64,000 bases of DNA, taken from assembly GCF_036687315.1 (NCBI RefSeq), contig NZ_CP144683.1:1488001-1552000 (forward strand), given 5' to 3'. The notes below the pieces were generated by a model. It was not told the origin of the DNA, made no database searches, and was given only the letters and a program-made list of their open reading frames with translations. The position numbers were made by a program, and so were the translations under genes. This document shows, in pieces, positions 10,267 to 18,344 of the stretch; the stretch's first letter is position 1, and each line of letters starts with the position of its first letter. The stretch comes from Sphingopyxis sp. TUF1 (lineage in GTDB: Bacteria; Pseudomonadota; Alphaproteobacteria; Sphingomonadales; Sphingomonadaceae).

Positions 10267-12447
10267 TTGCGCCGCGATAGACAGCAAGCTTCGCCGAAGA
10301 CATCGTCATCGTCCGGTAAAGGCAGCGCTTCGCCGCGCGGCGAACCGCCGCGCTGGCGCGTGTGGTTGCGCCGCGCATTCCGCTGGGGCCTCGGCCTCGC
10401 CGTCGTCGGGCTTGTCGCGCTGGGTGTCGCGGTCGGTATCGCCGTGCAGCGGATGCCGAGTTTCGAGGAACTCAAGAAGTCGCCAGCCGGTCAGACGATC
10501 CGGGTTCGCGCCGCTGACGGCACCGTGTTCCTCTCGCTCGGTCCCAATTATGGCCGCTGGCTGTCGCTGAGCGAGACACCGCAGGTGATGCAGGATGCGA
10601 TGGTCGCGGTCGAGGATCGCCGCTTTCGCTATCATCCCGGCCTCGATCCGGTCGGCATGGCGCGCGCCGGGGTGTTTGCGATCGAGAATTATGGCACCGG
10701 CCGCCGGATGCAGGGCGCCTCGACGATCACGCAGCAGCTGGCGCGCAACATCTTTCTGTCGAACAGTTATACGTGGGCGCGCAAGGCGCGCGAGATGATC
10801 CTCGCGCTCGCGCTCGAATGGAAATTCTCGAAGGACGAGATCCTCGAACTCTATCTGAACAAGGTCTATTTCGGCGGCGGCAGCTATGGCATCGACGCGG
10901 CGTCGAACAGCTTTTTCGGCCATAGCGCGACCGAAATGTCGTTGTCCGAGGCCGCGGTAGTGGCGGGGCTGGTCAAGGCGCCGTCGCGCTATTCGCCGAC
11001 CGCCGATGCGCAGGCAGCGCTGGGCCGCGCCGACGTGGTGCTCGACGTCATGGTCGATGCCGGGGTCATCAGCCGCGCGCAGGCAGACTCCGCCGAACCC
11101 GCCAATGTCCAGCTCGCCAAGGAAACGGGGCAGAACAGCGCGCGCTATTTCACCGACTGGGCGTTGCCGCAGCTCGACATGCTGATCGACGAGGGCAGCG
11201 AGGCACTCGACGTCTACACGACCATCGACCTCAATATGCAGCGCGCGGCCACCGCGTCGATCCAGGCGAATACGCCGGGCGGCGTGCAGGGCGCGCTTGT
11301 GTCGCTCGACCGCGACGGCGCCGTGCGCGCGATGGTCGGCGGCCGCGATTATGTGACGTCCAACTACAACCGCGCGACGCAGGCGCTTCGCCAGCCGGGA
11401 TCGGCGTGGAAGCTGTTCGTTTATATGGCGGCGCTCGAGGCGGGGTATAAGGTCGATGACCCGGTGGTCGACGAACCGGTGACTATCAACGGCTGGAGCC
11501 CGCGCAACTCGTCGGGGCGCTTTGCGGGCACGATGGATCTGCGCAGCGCCTTTGCCTATTCGGTCAACACCGTTGCCGCGAAGCTGGGCGACGAGATCGG
11601 TTTTTCGTCGGTCGCCAACATGGCGCGCCGCTTCGGCATCACCACACCCGTCAACACGCACCCGTCGATGGTGCTGGGCAGCGCCGAGGTCCGCGTGATC
11701 GACATGACCGCCGCCTTTGCCGCCGTCGCGCGCGGCGGCGTGTCGGTGCAGCCTTATGGTATTACCAAGGTGACGACCGCGAGCGGCGAGCTGCTCTATC
11801 AGCGGCCGGCCGAGCGCGGCAGCACGCTGGTCGATCATTGGGTCGCCGCGGGGATCACCGACCTGCTCCAGACCGCGGTCAACACCGGCACCGGCCGTGC
11901 GGCGCAGATCGGCCGTCCCGTCGCGGGCAAGACCGGCACGACGTCGAGCAACAAGGACGGCTGGTTCCTGGGCTTTTCCAGCGGCCTCACCACCGGCGTG
12001 TGGATGGGGCGCGACGATGCGAAGCCTGTCGGCGGGCTGCAGGGCGGCCGCGCGCCCGCCAAGGCTTTTTCCGATTATATGCGCGTCGCCGTCGCCCGGC
12101 GCCCGGTCGAACAATTCGACACCGAGGTTGTGCTGCCCGAATGGCAGCTCGAGGATGAAGGCGAAGCCTATATGGGCGAGCCGGGCGAGGAAGGGCTGCT
12201 CGTCGACGAAAATGGTATGCCGATCGAGCTGCCCTATGACAGCCGTCCGCCCGAAAGCTTCGACGCGCCATCGCCCGAGGTCGATGGTCCGGTGCTCGAC
12301 CAGCAATGGATCGAGGAACAGACGGGACGCCGTCCGCCCGCAAATGGGAGCGGCAGCCAGCCCAAGGTTATTTCGGTCCCGAAAGCGCCTGCGCCGCCGG
12401 TCCGTATTCCGCCGCCGCGACCCGCCCCTGCTGAACCCGCCGACTGA
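10267..12447 (+). CDS. Class A penicillin-binding protein (PBP1A family)
   Basis: 726 residues. The start TTG 10267 is chosen because GGGAAGGAA lies eight bases upstream and no ATG precedes the membrane helix (about residues 38-60). The GT51 transglycosylase domain has catalytic Glu116 (VEDRRF) and the QGASTITQQLARN motif. The transpeptidase domain has SAWK (Ser379), SVN (Ser432) and KTGT (Lys555). It polymerises and cross-links peptidoglycan at the periplasmic face. The tail after about residue 620 is Pro-rich and low-complexity. It may be a paralogue of a main mrcA gene elsewhere. Confidence 0.93.
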   Translation: MRRDRQQASPKTSSSSGKGSASPRGEPPRWRVWLRRAFRWGLGLAVVGLVALGVAVGIAVQRMPSFEELKKSPAGQTIRVRAADGTVFLSLGPNYGRWLSLSETPQVMQDAMVAVEDRRFRYHPGLDPVGMARAGVFAIENYGTGRRMQGASTITQQLARNIFLSNSYTWARKAREMILALALEWKFSKDEILELYLNKVYFGGGSYGIDAASNSFFGHSATEMSLSEAAVVAGLVKAPSRYSPTADAQAALGRADVVLDVMVDAGVISRAQADSAEPANVQLAKETGQNSARYFTDWALPQLDMLIDEGSEALDVYTTIDLNMQRAATASIQANTPGGVQGALVSLDRDGAVRAMVGGRDYVTSNYNRATQALRQPGSAWKLFVYMAALEAGYKVDDPVVDEPVTINGWSPRNSSGRFAGTMDLRSAFAYSVNTVAAKLGDEIGFSSVANMARRFGITTPVNTHPSMVLGSAEVRVIDMTAAFAAVARGGVSVQPYGITKVTTASGELLYQRPAERGSTLVDHWVAAGITDLLQTAVNTGTGRAAQIGRPVAGKTGTTSSNKDGWFLGFSSGLTTGVWMGRDDAKPVGGLQGGRAPAKAFSDYMRVAVARRPVEQFDTEVVLPEWQLEDEGEAYMGEPGEEGLLVDENGMPIELPYDSRPPESFDAPSPEVDGPVLDQQWIEEQTGRRPPANGSGSQPKVISVPKAPAPPVRIPPPRPAPAEPAD

Positions 12448-12453
12448 CCGAGC

Positions 12454-13212
12454 TCAGGCGGTAAAACGATAGCGGTGCAGCGCGCGTCCTTCGCGGCGCA
12501 GCCAGCCGCGCGCCGCGGCGACGTCGCCATCGTGCAGCGTATCGACTAGCGCATGAAATTCGGGGCCGTGGTCCATGTGGCGCAGATGTGCGACCTCGTG
12601 CGCTACCGTCGCACGGCGGACGTGATCGGGTGCCATGATCAGCCGCCAGCTGTAACGCAGGTCGCCGTCATGCGTGCAGCTGCCCCAGCGGCTGCGCGGA
12701 TCGCCGACGCCGACGCGGCCGACGGTCAGTCCCGCGGTGGCGGCAATTGCGCGGCTCTCGTGTTCCACGAGCGCCAGCGCCTCCGCTTTCAGCCAGCGCT
12801 CGATTCGGCGACCGACGCTCTCGACCGGGCCGCCGACGCCAAGCGTATCGCCGCCCAGCCGGATCGTGCGCGGCGCGCCCGGCTTCCAGTCGATATGCCG
12901 GTCGATACCGCGAAAGGGGATTGCGGTGCCAGGGCCGACCAGCACCGGCCGGACCGCCTTGCCGATCTGCTCGACCAGCCACGCCTGTTGTTCGGCCGCC
13001 CATTTGATCGCCGCGCGTTCGCTCGCGCGGCGCGGCACGGTGAGCCGCAGCTCGCCGCGCGCGCCATCAAAAATCAGGCGATAGCGGCGCGATTGCGCAT
13101 GGCGGACGACGCGCACCGGCCACGCCGCATCTCCGACGCGGATGTGCGGCCCGTCGGCGGCGGGATCAAATGACGCGTTCGACAAGATGATTCTCAAGCG
13201 GCCCCGCGACAT
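12454..13212 (-). CDS. YgjP/DUF45-type metallopeptidase (M48-like)
   Basis: 252 residues. The C-terminal half has the zinc motif HEVAHLRHMDHGPEF (HExxH plus a downstream His and Glu) and the preceding RSRWGSC block, the hallmark of YgjP-like (DUF45) predicted zinc peptidases. There is no signal peptide, so it is cytoplasmic. ATG 13212 overlaps the upstream YcgN-like gene by 47 bases; a TTG at 13185 would shorten the overlap. The substrate is unknown. Confidence 0.85.
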   Translation of the reverse strand: MSRGRLRIILSNASFDPAADGPHIRVGDAAWPVRVVRHAQSRRYRLIFDGARGELRLTVPRRASERAAIKWAAEQQAWLVEQIGKAVRPVLVGPGTAIPFRGIDRHIDWKPGAPRTIRLGGDTLGVGGPVESVGRRIERWLKAEALALVEHESRAIAATAGLTVGRVGVGDPRSRWGSCTHDGDLRYSWRLIMAPDHVRRATVAHEVAHLRHMDHGPEFHALVDTLHDGDVAAARGWLRREGRALHRYRFTA

Positions 13213-13609
13213 CCTCGCTCACCGTCCAGCCGACGATCGATTCGCCCGCGCGGTGCACCGCATCGCGGTCGCCGCAGACCAGATAATGCCAGTCGGGCAG
13301 CGGCGCACCCTCGGCGCGCAGGCGATAGGCACAGGTTTGCGGCAGCCATTCGATGTCGTCGACCTTGGCGCGGGTTAACGTCAGGCAATCGGGGACGTGG
13401 CGGCGGCGATGCTTGTAATCGCCGCAACGCGCCGTCGACAGGTCGAGCAGGCGGCACGCGACGTTGGTCGGATAGATGCGGCCCGTGTCCTCATCCTCCA
13501 GCTTGTGCAGGCAGCATTTGCCGCAACCGTCGCACAGCGCCTCCCATTGGCCCGCGTCGAGGCTGGCGAGCGGCGCTTCCCAAAAAGGGCGCGCCTCCGT
13601 CACCTTCAT
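13166..13609 (-). CDS. YcgN-family (UPF0260) cysteine-cluster protein
   Basis: 147 residues starting at ATG 13609, which overlaps the SCO gene stop (ATGA); an upstream GTG at 13618 is possible. The N-terminal pattern CDGCGKCCLHKLEDEDTG and later cysteines (ACRLLD, RCGDYK, PDCLTL, QTCAYRL) match the UPF0260/YcgN family of presumed metal-cluster proteins. The biochemical function is not known. The gene is coupled between a SCO copper protein and the YgjP-like peptidase. Confidence 0.88.
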   Translation of the reverse strand: MKVTEARPFWEAPLASLDAGQWEALCDGCGKCCLHKLEDEDTGRIYPTNVACRLLDLSTARCGDYKHRRRHVPDCLTLTRAKVDDIEWLPQTCAYRLRAEGAPLPDWHYLVCGDRDAVHRAGESIVGWTVSEDVAGPLENHLVERVI

Positions 13610-14250
13610 TTCACCCACTTCGCCAGTTCGGCGGCAACCTTGGCCGGCGCGCCCTCGTCGGTATCGGTCGTCGGGTCGTCGAGCGGCAGCAGCGCAAGCG
13701 GCTTGCCGTCTGCGTCCATCAGGAAGGCGAGCTGGCTGTGCGCCATCAGATAGCGGTCGGGCGCCGACCCCGGCACCTTGTTATAGGTGACGACAAAGGC
13801 TTTGGCGGTCGCGGCGATCTGTTCGGGCGTGCCGGTCAGGCCGAGCAGCCGCGGGTGATAGCGGGCGACAAAGGGTTTCAGCGCTTCGGGCGTGTCGCGT
13901 TCGGGATCGACGGTGATGAACAGCGGCGCAACCTTGGCGCCGCGTGCGGCATCGTCCTTCTCGAACTGCGCAAGGCCGCGCATCAGCTTTTGCAAGTCGA
14001 CCGGGCAAATGTCGGGGCAAAAGCTGTAGCCGAAATAGATGAGCCGATACCGGCCCGCAAAGTCGGTATCGCGAACGGTCCGGCCGCTCTGGTCGGTCAG
14101 CGTGAAAGCCCCGCCGATCCGCGCGCCTTCGAGCGGCGGTCGGGCGGGTGCGGGTTCGCTGCCGGCATCACACGCCGCCAAAGTCGCCCCGAAAACGAGC
14201 ATCAGACTTGCACGGAGCAGCCTTTGTCCCATATTTGCGATATTCATCAT
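13606..14250 (-). CDS. SCO1/SenC-family copper chaperone lipoprotein
   Basis: 214 residues. The signal ends in lipobox LAAC (Cys27), so the protein is predicted to be lipid-anchored facing the periplasm. The thioredoxin-like fold has the copper motif CPDIC (Cys78 and Cys82) and the distal ligand His171 in YLMAHSQLAF. SCO proteins deliver copper to, or reduce, the CuA site of cytochrome c oxidase. No oxidase genes are adjacent. Confidence 0.93.
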   Translation of the reverse strand: MMNIANMGQRLLRASLMLVFGATLAACDAGSEPAPARPPLEGARIGGAFTLTDQSGRTVRDTDFAGRYRLIYFGYSFCPDICPVDLQKLMRGLAQFEKDDAARGAKVAPLFITVDPERDTPEALKPFVARYHPRLLGLTGTPEQIAATAKAFVVTYNKVPGSAPDRYLMAHSQLAFLMDADGKPLALLPLDDPTTDTDEGAPAKVAAELAKWVK

Positions 14251-14338
14251 GTGGCCAGCCTTGGTCGGCTAGCCCGCGAAAATCAACCATTGTCGTCGCG
14301 CGAGCGGCGGACAAATTGCCCCAGGGGTCGCCCAGATC

Positions 14339-14965
14339 ATGTTTCGTCGCGCCGCGTTTCGCCTCGCCGCTTTCTCGCTTGTCCCGCTCGCTGCTGCGGG
14401 GCTGGTCCACGGACCCGCGCAGGCGCAGTTCCGCGGCGGCTATGCCTTTTTGCAGGCGGTCGAGAATCGCGACGGGACCAAGGCGACCACGGCGCTTCAG
14501 GACGACCCGGGGATCGTCAACACGCGCAACGTGGACACGGGCGAAACCGCGCTGATGATCGTTACCAAACGGCGCGACATCAGCTGGCTGCGCTTCCTGC
14601 TCTCGAAGGATGCCGATCCGTCGATCGCCGACCGTAACGGCATGACGCCGCTGATGCACACCGCGCTGCTCAATTTCACCGACGGCGCCGACGAACTGCT
14701 CAAGCAGAGGGCACCGGTGGACCAGACGAACCGGCGCGGCGAAACCGCGCTGATTCTGGCAGTGCAGTCCAAGAGCAGCGCAATGGTCCGCCTGCTCATG
14801 CGGCGCGGTGCCAATCCCGACAAGGCCGACCATATCGCCGGCATGTCGGCGCGCGACTATGCGAAACGCGACGACCGGACGGGCCAGTTGCTCGCGCTGC
14901 TCGACACCAAGGCCGATGCCGACGCTCCGAATCGCGACTACGGACCAACCTTCGGCCCGAACTGA
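14339..14965 (+). CDS. Secreted ankyrin-repeat protein
   Basis: 208 residues. A signal peptide spans about residues 1-30, ending near HGPAQAQ. About four ankyrin repeats follow, visible as GETALMIVTKRRDISWLRFL, GMTPLMHTALLNFTDGADEL, GETALILAVQSKSSAMVRLL and IAGMSARDYAKR. It likely mediates protein-protein contacts in the periplasm. The gene is divergent from the SCO gene and ends 56 bases before ribB. No specific partner can be inferred. Confidence 0.85.
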   Translation: MFRRAAFRLAAFSLVPLAAAGLVHGPAQAQFRGGYAFLQAVENRDGTKATTALQDDPGIVNTRNVDTGETALMIVTKRRDISWLRFLLSKDADPSIADRNGMTPLMHTALLNFTDGADELLKQRAPVDQTNRRGETALILAVQSKSSAMVRLLMRRGANPDKADHIAGMSARDYAKRDDRTGQLLALLDTKADADAPNRDYGPTFGPN

Positions 14966-14969
14966 CATT

Positions 14970-15015
14970 TGATGTGATTATCTGATTGACGATCACATTA
15001 TGATGTGAGACATCA
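14970..15015. promoter_or_regulatory. Operator-like inverted and direct repeats before ribB
   Basis: Three repeat relations overlap just before the ribB GTG. TGATGTGAG followed by ACATCA at 15001-15015 is a perfect 6-3-6 palindrome. TCACAT (14993-14998) and ATGTGA (15003-15008) form a 6-4-6 palindrome. The octamer TGATGTGA also occurs at 14970-14977, exactly 31 bases (about three helical turns) before its second copy at 15001. A TTGACG hexamer at 14986-14991 could be a -35. This looks like a binding site for a dimeric regulator. Confidence 0.55.
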
Positions 15016-15020
15016 ATGGG

Positions 15021-16295
15021 GTGTCTACACATCTCATCGATCGCATTCGCGCCATCGTCGCCGACGGAACCATGTCACGGTCGGGACTTGCACGCGCGGC
15101 GGGGCTCCATGCGAACAGCCTGCGCGACCTCGACTCGCCTGCCTGGAATCCGACCGCCGAAACGCTTCGCAAGTTGGAAAACTGGCTCGCAAACGGCAGC
15201 GACCTGTCGCCGATGGCGACACCCGAGGAGATTATCGCCGAGGCGCGTAACGGGCGCATGTTCATCCTCGTCGACGACGAAGACCGCGAGAATGAGGGCG
15301 ATCTCGTCATCCCCGCGCAGATGGCGACCCCCGACGCGATCAATTTCATGGCGACGCACGGCCGTGGGCTGATCTGCCTGACGCTCACGAAGGCGCGCGT
15401 CGACGCGCTGGGTCTCGAACTGATGAGCCGCCAGAACGGCACACGGCACGAAACCGCCTTCACCACCTCGATCGAGGCGCGCGAGGGAGTGACAACAGGC
15501 ATTTCGGCCGGCGATCGCGCGCGCACGGTGGCGGTAGCGATCGACGCGGGCAAGGGCCGCGACGACATCGTCACGCCGGGGCATGTCTTTCCGTTGATTG
15601 CGCGCGACGGCGGCGTGCTCGTCCGCGCCGGCCATACCGAGGCTTCGGTCGACATCGCGCGCCTCGCCGGGCTGAACCCGTCGGGCGTGATCTGCGAGAT
15701 TATGAACGACGACGGCACGATGGCGCGGCTCGACGACCTCATTCCCTTCGCGCGGCGCCACGGGCTGAAGATTGGGACGATCGCCGACCTCATCGCCTAT
15801 CGCAACCGCAGCGACCGGCTGGTCGAATGCGTGTCCGACGAGCCGTTCGAATCGGATTATGGCGGCGACTGGCGTTTGAAATCCTATCGCAACAAGATCG
15901 ACGGCAGCGTCAATCTCGTACTGCAAAAGGGACCCATCGATCCCAACGGCGTGACCCTGGTGCGGATGCACCCTGTATCGCTCTTTGACGATATCATGGG
16001 ACGGCCGGGGCCGAAAAAGCGCAGACTCCAGCGTTCGATGGACGCGATCGGCGAGGCTGGCGCGGGAGTTATCGTGATGCTGATGCGCCCGCTGCCCGGG
16101 TCGGCCAACGCCGATGCGCTGCCGCCGCCGACCGGGGGCATGGACCTGCGCACATACGGCATCGGCGCGCAGATCCTTGCCGACCTCGGCGTTCATGCGA
16201 TGGAACTGCTCACCCCCACCCACAGCAATATCGTCGGGCTCGAGGGCTATGGCTTGTCGATCGTCGGCGAACGCCCCATTCCAGGAGAAGCGTGA
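15021..16295 (+). CDS. ribB: 3,4-dihydroxy-2-butanone 4-phosphate synthase with N-terminal HTH and degenerate RibA domain
   Basis: 424 residues from GTG 15021. Residues 1-60 look like an XRE-type helix-turn-helix (SRSGLARAAGLHANSLRDL). Residues about 66-268 are RibB, with the acidic loop DDEDRENEGDLV and TPGHVFPLIARDGGVLVRAGHTEAS. RibB converts ribulose 5-phosphate to the four-carbon precursor of riboflavin. The C-terminal third resembles GTP cyclohydrolase II but lacks all three zinc cysteines (the segment is RMHPVSLFDDIMGRPGPKKR), so RibA activity is unlikely. This is the RibBX-like layout. ribH follows after one transporter gene. Confidence 0.9.
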   Translation: MSTHLIDRIRAIVADGTMSRSGLARAAGLHANSLRDLDSPAWNPTAETLRKLENWLANGSDLSPMATPEEIIAEARNGRMFILVDDEDRENEGDLVIPAQMATPDAINFMATHGRGLICLTLTKARVDALGLELMSRQNGTRHETAFTTSIEAREGVTTGISAGDRARTVAVAIDAGKGRDDIVTPGHVFPLIARDGGVLVRAGHTEASVDIARLAGLNPSGVICEIMNDDGTMARLDDLIPFARRHGLKIGTIADLIAYRNRSDRLVECVSDEPFESDYGGDWRLKSYRNKIDGSVNLVLQKGPIDPNGVTLVRMHPVSLFDDIMGRPGPKKRRLQRSMDAIGEAGAGVIVMLMRPLPGSANADALPPPTGGMDLRTYGIGAQILADLGVHAMELLTPTHSNIVGLEGYGLSIVGERPIPGEA

Positions 16296-16302
16296 CCCGC
16301 CG

Positions 16303-17154
16303 GTGAGCCAGTCGGTTGGGTTCGGCTTCGCGGTGGTCGCCGCGCTGACGACCGCTTCGTCCCACGCCCTGCTGAAGTCGGGCAAGGATCAGGAAGCAGT
16401 CCGCGCGCTGTGCGGCGCAATCTGGGCGGTGGCAGCCGCCGGTCCGCTGTTCCTCGTCGGCTGGCCGACCCCTGCGATGCTGCCGTGGCTCGTCGGGGCG
16501 GTGGCGCTGCACAGCGCATATTCGCTGGTGCTCACCCGCTCCTATACGCTCAATGATTTCTCGGTCGCGTTCCCGATCGCGCGCGGCACCGCGCCTCTCG
16601 TCGCGATCGGCGCTGGCGGCCTGCTGTTCGGCGAAACCCCGGGGCTGGCAGAGATAGCCGGCGTGATTGCCATCAGCGCCGGTATCCTGTCGTTATCGGC
16701 GGGCGGTCGCATCGGACGCGCCGGGCTGATCGCCGCGCTGACGGCCGGGATGCTGACCGCCGCCTATACCGTCGTCGATGCCGGCGGGATGCGCGCAAGC
16801 GAGGGCGTTCTGTCCTTTCTTTGTTGGTTCTTCTTCGCGACCGGCAGCGCGCTGGTGCTTCAGTTTCGCGTCGCCGCGGGTACGGCGACCGCTGCGCGTC
16901 TCCGCCGCGACCTCAGACCGGGCGTCGCCGCCGGCAGTCTGTCGATCGTCAGTTTCGGGTCGACGCTCATCGCTTTGCGCTACGCACCCGTCGCCACGGT
17001 CAGCGCGCTGCGCGAAACCTGTATTCTTGTCAGCCTGCTGATCGCCTGGATATGGATGAAGGAACGTATCACGCCGCTAAGCCTGACTGCCGCCCTTCTC
17101 ATCGCCGCGGGCGCGCTGCTTTTGCTGCTTCCCCAACTGCCCACCCCCGCTTAA
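16303..17154 (+). CDS. EamA/DMT-family transporter
   Basis: 283 residues with about ten hydrophobic segments in two repeats of the EamA type. GTG 16303 lies eight bases after the ribB stop and 13 bases after GGAGAAG; the longer frame overlaps ribB. Hallmarks are the [12 protein letters not shown] opening and [20 protein letters not shown] near the end of the second repeat. Its position between ribB and ribH suggests, but does not prove, transport of riboflavin or a precursor. DMT substrates are very diverse. Confidence 0.85.
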   Translation: MSQSVGFGFAVVAALTTASSHALLKSGKDQEAVRALCGAIWAVAAAGPLFLVGWPTPAMLPWLVGAVALHSAYSLVLTRSYTLNDFSVAFPIARGTAPLVAIGAGGLLFGETPGLAEIAGVIAISAGILSLSAGGRIGRAGLIAALTAGMLTAAYTVVDAGGMRASEGVLSFLCWFFFATGSALVLQFRVAAGTATAARLRRDLRPGVAAGSLSIVSFGSTLIALRYAPVATVSALRETCILVSLLIAWIWMKERITPLSLTAALLIAAGALLLLLPQLPTPA

Positions 17155-17164
17155 GGAGTTCGCC

Positions 17165-17590
17165 ATGGCCCATATTCTGATCGTCGAAGCCCGCTTCTAT
17201 TCGCACCTCAACGACATGCTGCTGGGTGGCGTGCGCAGCGCCCTCGAAGCCGAGGGGCACAGTCACGAAACGGTGACCGTCCCCGGCGCGCTCGAAATAC
17301 CGGCGGCGATCTCGCTTGCCGCCGACGCCGGGCGCTTTGACGCCTATGTCGCGCTGGGCGTCGTGATCCGCGGCGAAACCTATCATTTCGAGGTCGTGTC
17401 GAACGAAAGCGCGCGCGGCATCATGGCGCTGACGCTCGACGGCCTTGCGATCGGCAACGGCATCCTCACCGTCGAAAACGAAGAACAGGCGCTTGCGCGC
17501 GCCGACAAGACGCGCAAGGATAAGGGCGGCGAGGCGGCGAAGGCCGCGCTCGCGATGCTCGCGCTCAAGGAACAATTCGGTATTGGTTGA
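17165..17590 (+). CDS. ribH: 6,7-dimethyl-8-ribityllumazine synthase
   Basis: 141 residues from ATG 17165, preceded by a strong AAGGAG. It joins 5-amino-6-ribitylaminouracil with the RibB product, the penultimate step to riboflavin. Key blocks are the substrate loop [26 protein letters not shown] with catalytic His74, and NESARGIM. It lies in one direction with ribB and the transporter and is probably part of that operon. The length is normal for the short lumazine synthase type. Confidence 0.96.
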   Translation: MAHILIVEARFYSHLNDMLLGGVRSALEAEGHSHETVTVPGALEIPAAISLAADAGRFDAYVALGVVIRGETYHFEVVSNESARGIMALTLDGLAIGNGILTVENEEQALARADKTRKDKGGEAAKAALAMLALKEQFGIG

Positions 17591-18245
17591 TCGTCCGCCC
17601 CCCAGCCGTTTTTCCGTCATTGAGCGCGGCGGACGGCTGGTAGTGATCGACCGCGAAACCGGGCAGACGCCGCCGACCGCGGCCGAGCGGATGGCAGAAC
17701 ATGATCGCAAGTTGGGGGTCGAACCGGTCCGGCCCGCCAAGACCAGCGTCGCCCCCGACATGTCCGCGGCAGCGCGCGCTGAGTCGGGGCTGAGCGCGCG
17801 GCCCGCCCCGATGCAGCAACCGGCGGCGCGGCCCGAAAAAGCGAATCGCAGGGACCGCCCCGCCGCCGCGATCACCGAACGCGACAAGCGGCCCTGGAAT
17901 CCTGCGCCCAACGACCGGCCTGCCCCGCAAGCTGGTCCCGCGCCCGCACGTATCGCGAGCCGGCCCGCACCGAACGCCAACGGCGCGCGCAAGACGATCG
18001 TCACCGGGAAATGGTGGGACGCCAAGGGACCGCGGACGGTCGAACTGGGCCCGAAGGGTCAGGCCGAGCTGACTGGCGGCTTCACGTTCCTCATTTTCGG
18101 TGTCGTGATCGCGGCGCTCGTCGCGCTGTTCATCGCGCCGGTCCTGCTTTTCGTCGGAGCGTTCGTGCTGTTCCGTTTCGGCGGCAAGGTGCTGGCGCCG
18201 ATTGGCGCGGGCATCATCGACAAGGCGCTGGCGGCACGGAACTGA
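17583..18245 (+). CDS. Hypothetical Pro/Ala-rich membrane protein
   Basis: About 220 residues. No ATG fits: TTG 17583 overlaps the ribH stop, and GTG 17643 is an alternative. Residues about 20-150 are a Pro/Ala/Arg-rich, probably disordered cytoplasmic segment. The C-terminal 65 residues contain a long hydrophobic hairpin ([20 protein letters not shown] and [19 protein letters not shown]). The family is not recognised. Tight linkage to ribH suggests co-transcription only. Confidence 0.6.
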   Translation: MVDRPPPSRFSVIERGGRLVVIDRETGQTPPTAAERMAEHDRKLGVEPVRPAKTSVAPDMSAAARAESGLSARPAPMQQPAARPEKANRRDRPAAAITERDKRPWNPAPNDRPAPQAGPAPARIASRPAPNANGARKTIVTGKWWDAKGPRTVELGPKGQAELTGGFTFLIFGVVIAALVALFIAPVLLFVGAFVLFRFGGKVLAPIGAGIIDKALAARN

Positions 18246-18335
18246 CCGTCGCCCCCGCGAAGGCGGGGGCCGCTGGCACCCTTATGCTGCATCGCTGCGT
18301 AAACCGAGGGCGGCCCCCGCCTTCGCGGGGGCGAC
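18246..18335. repeat. Intergenic palindromic element, family C copy 2
   Basis: Begins CCGTCGCCCCCGCGAAGGCG and ends CGCCTTCGCGGGGGCGAC, immediately after the stop of the preceding gene and between convergent genes. It shares arms with the element at 9276-9367. It is likely to form a strong RNA hairpin and may serve as a terminator for both flanking genes. Confidence 0.87.
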
Positions 18336-18344
18336 ATCCGAATA

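Noticed and set aside
10306..12306. 666-codon open frame opposite the class A PBP gene
   Set aside because: Antisense shadow; the PBP carries all catalytic motifs.
14966..15020. FMN riboswitch before ribB
   Set aside because: The 55-base spacer is too short for an FMN aptamer and shows none of its conserved loops; the sequence is instead short DNA palindromes.
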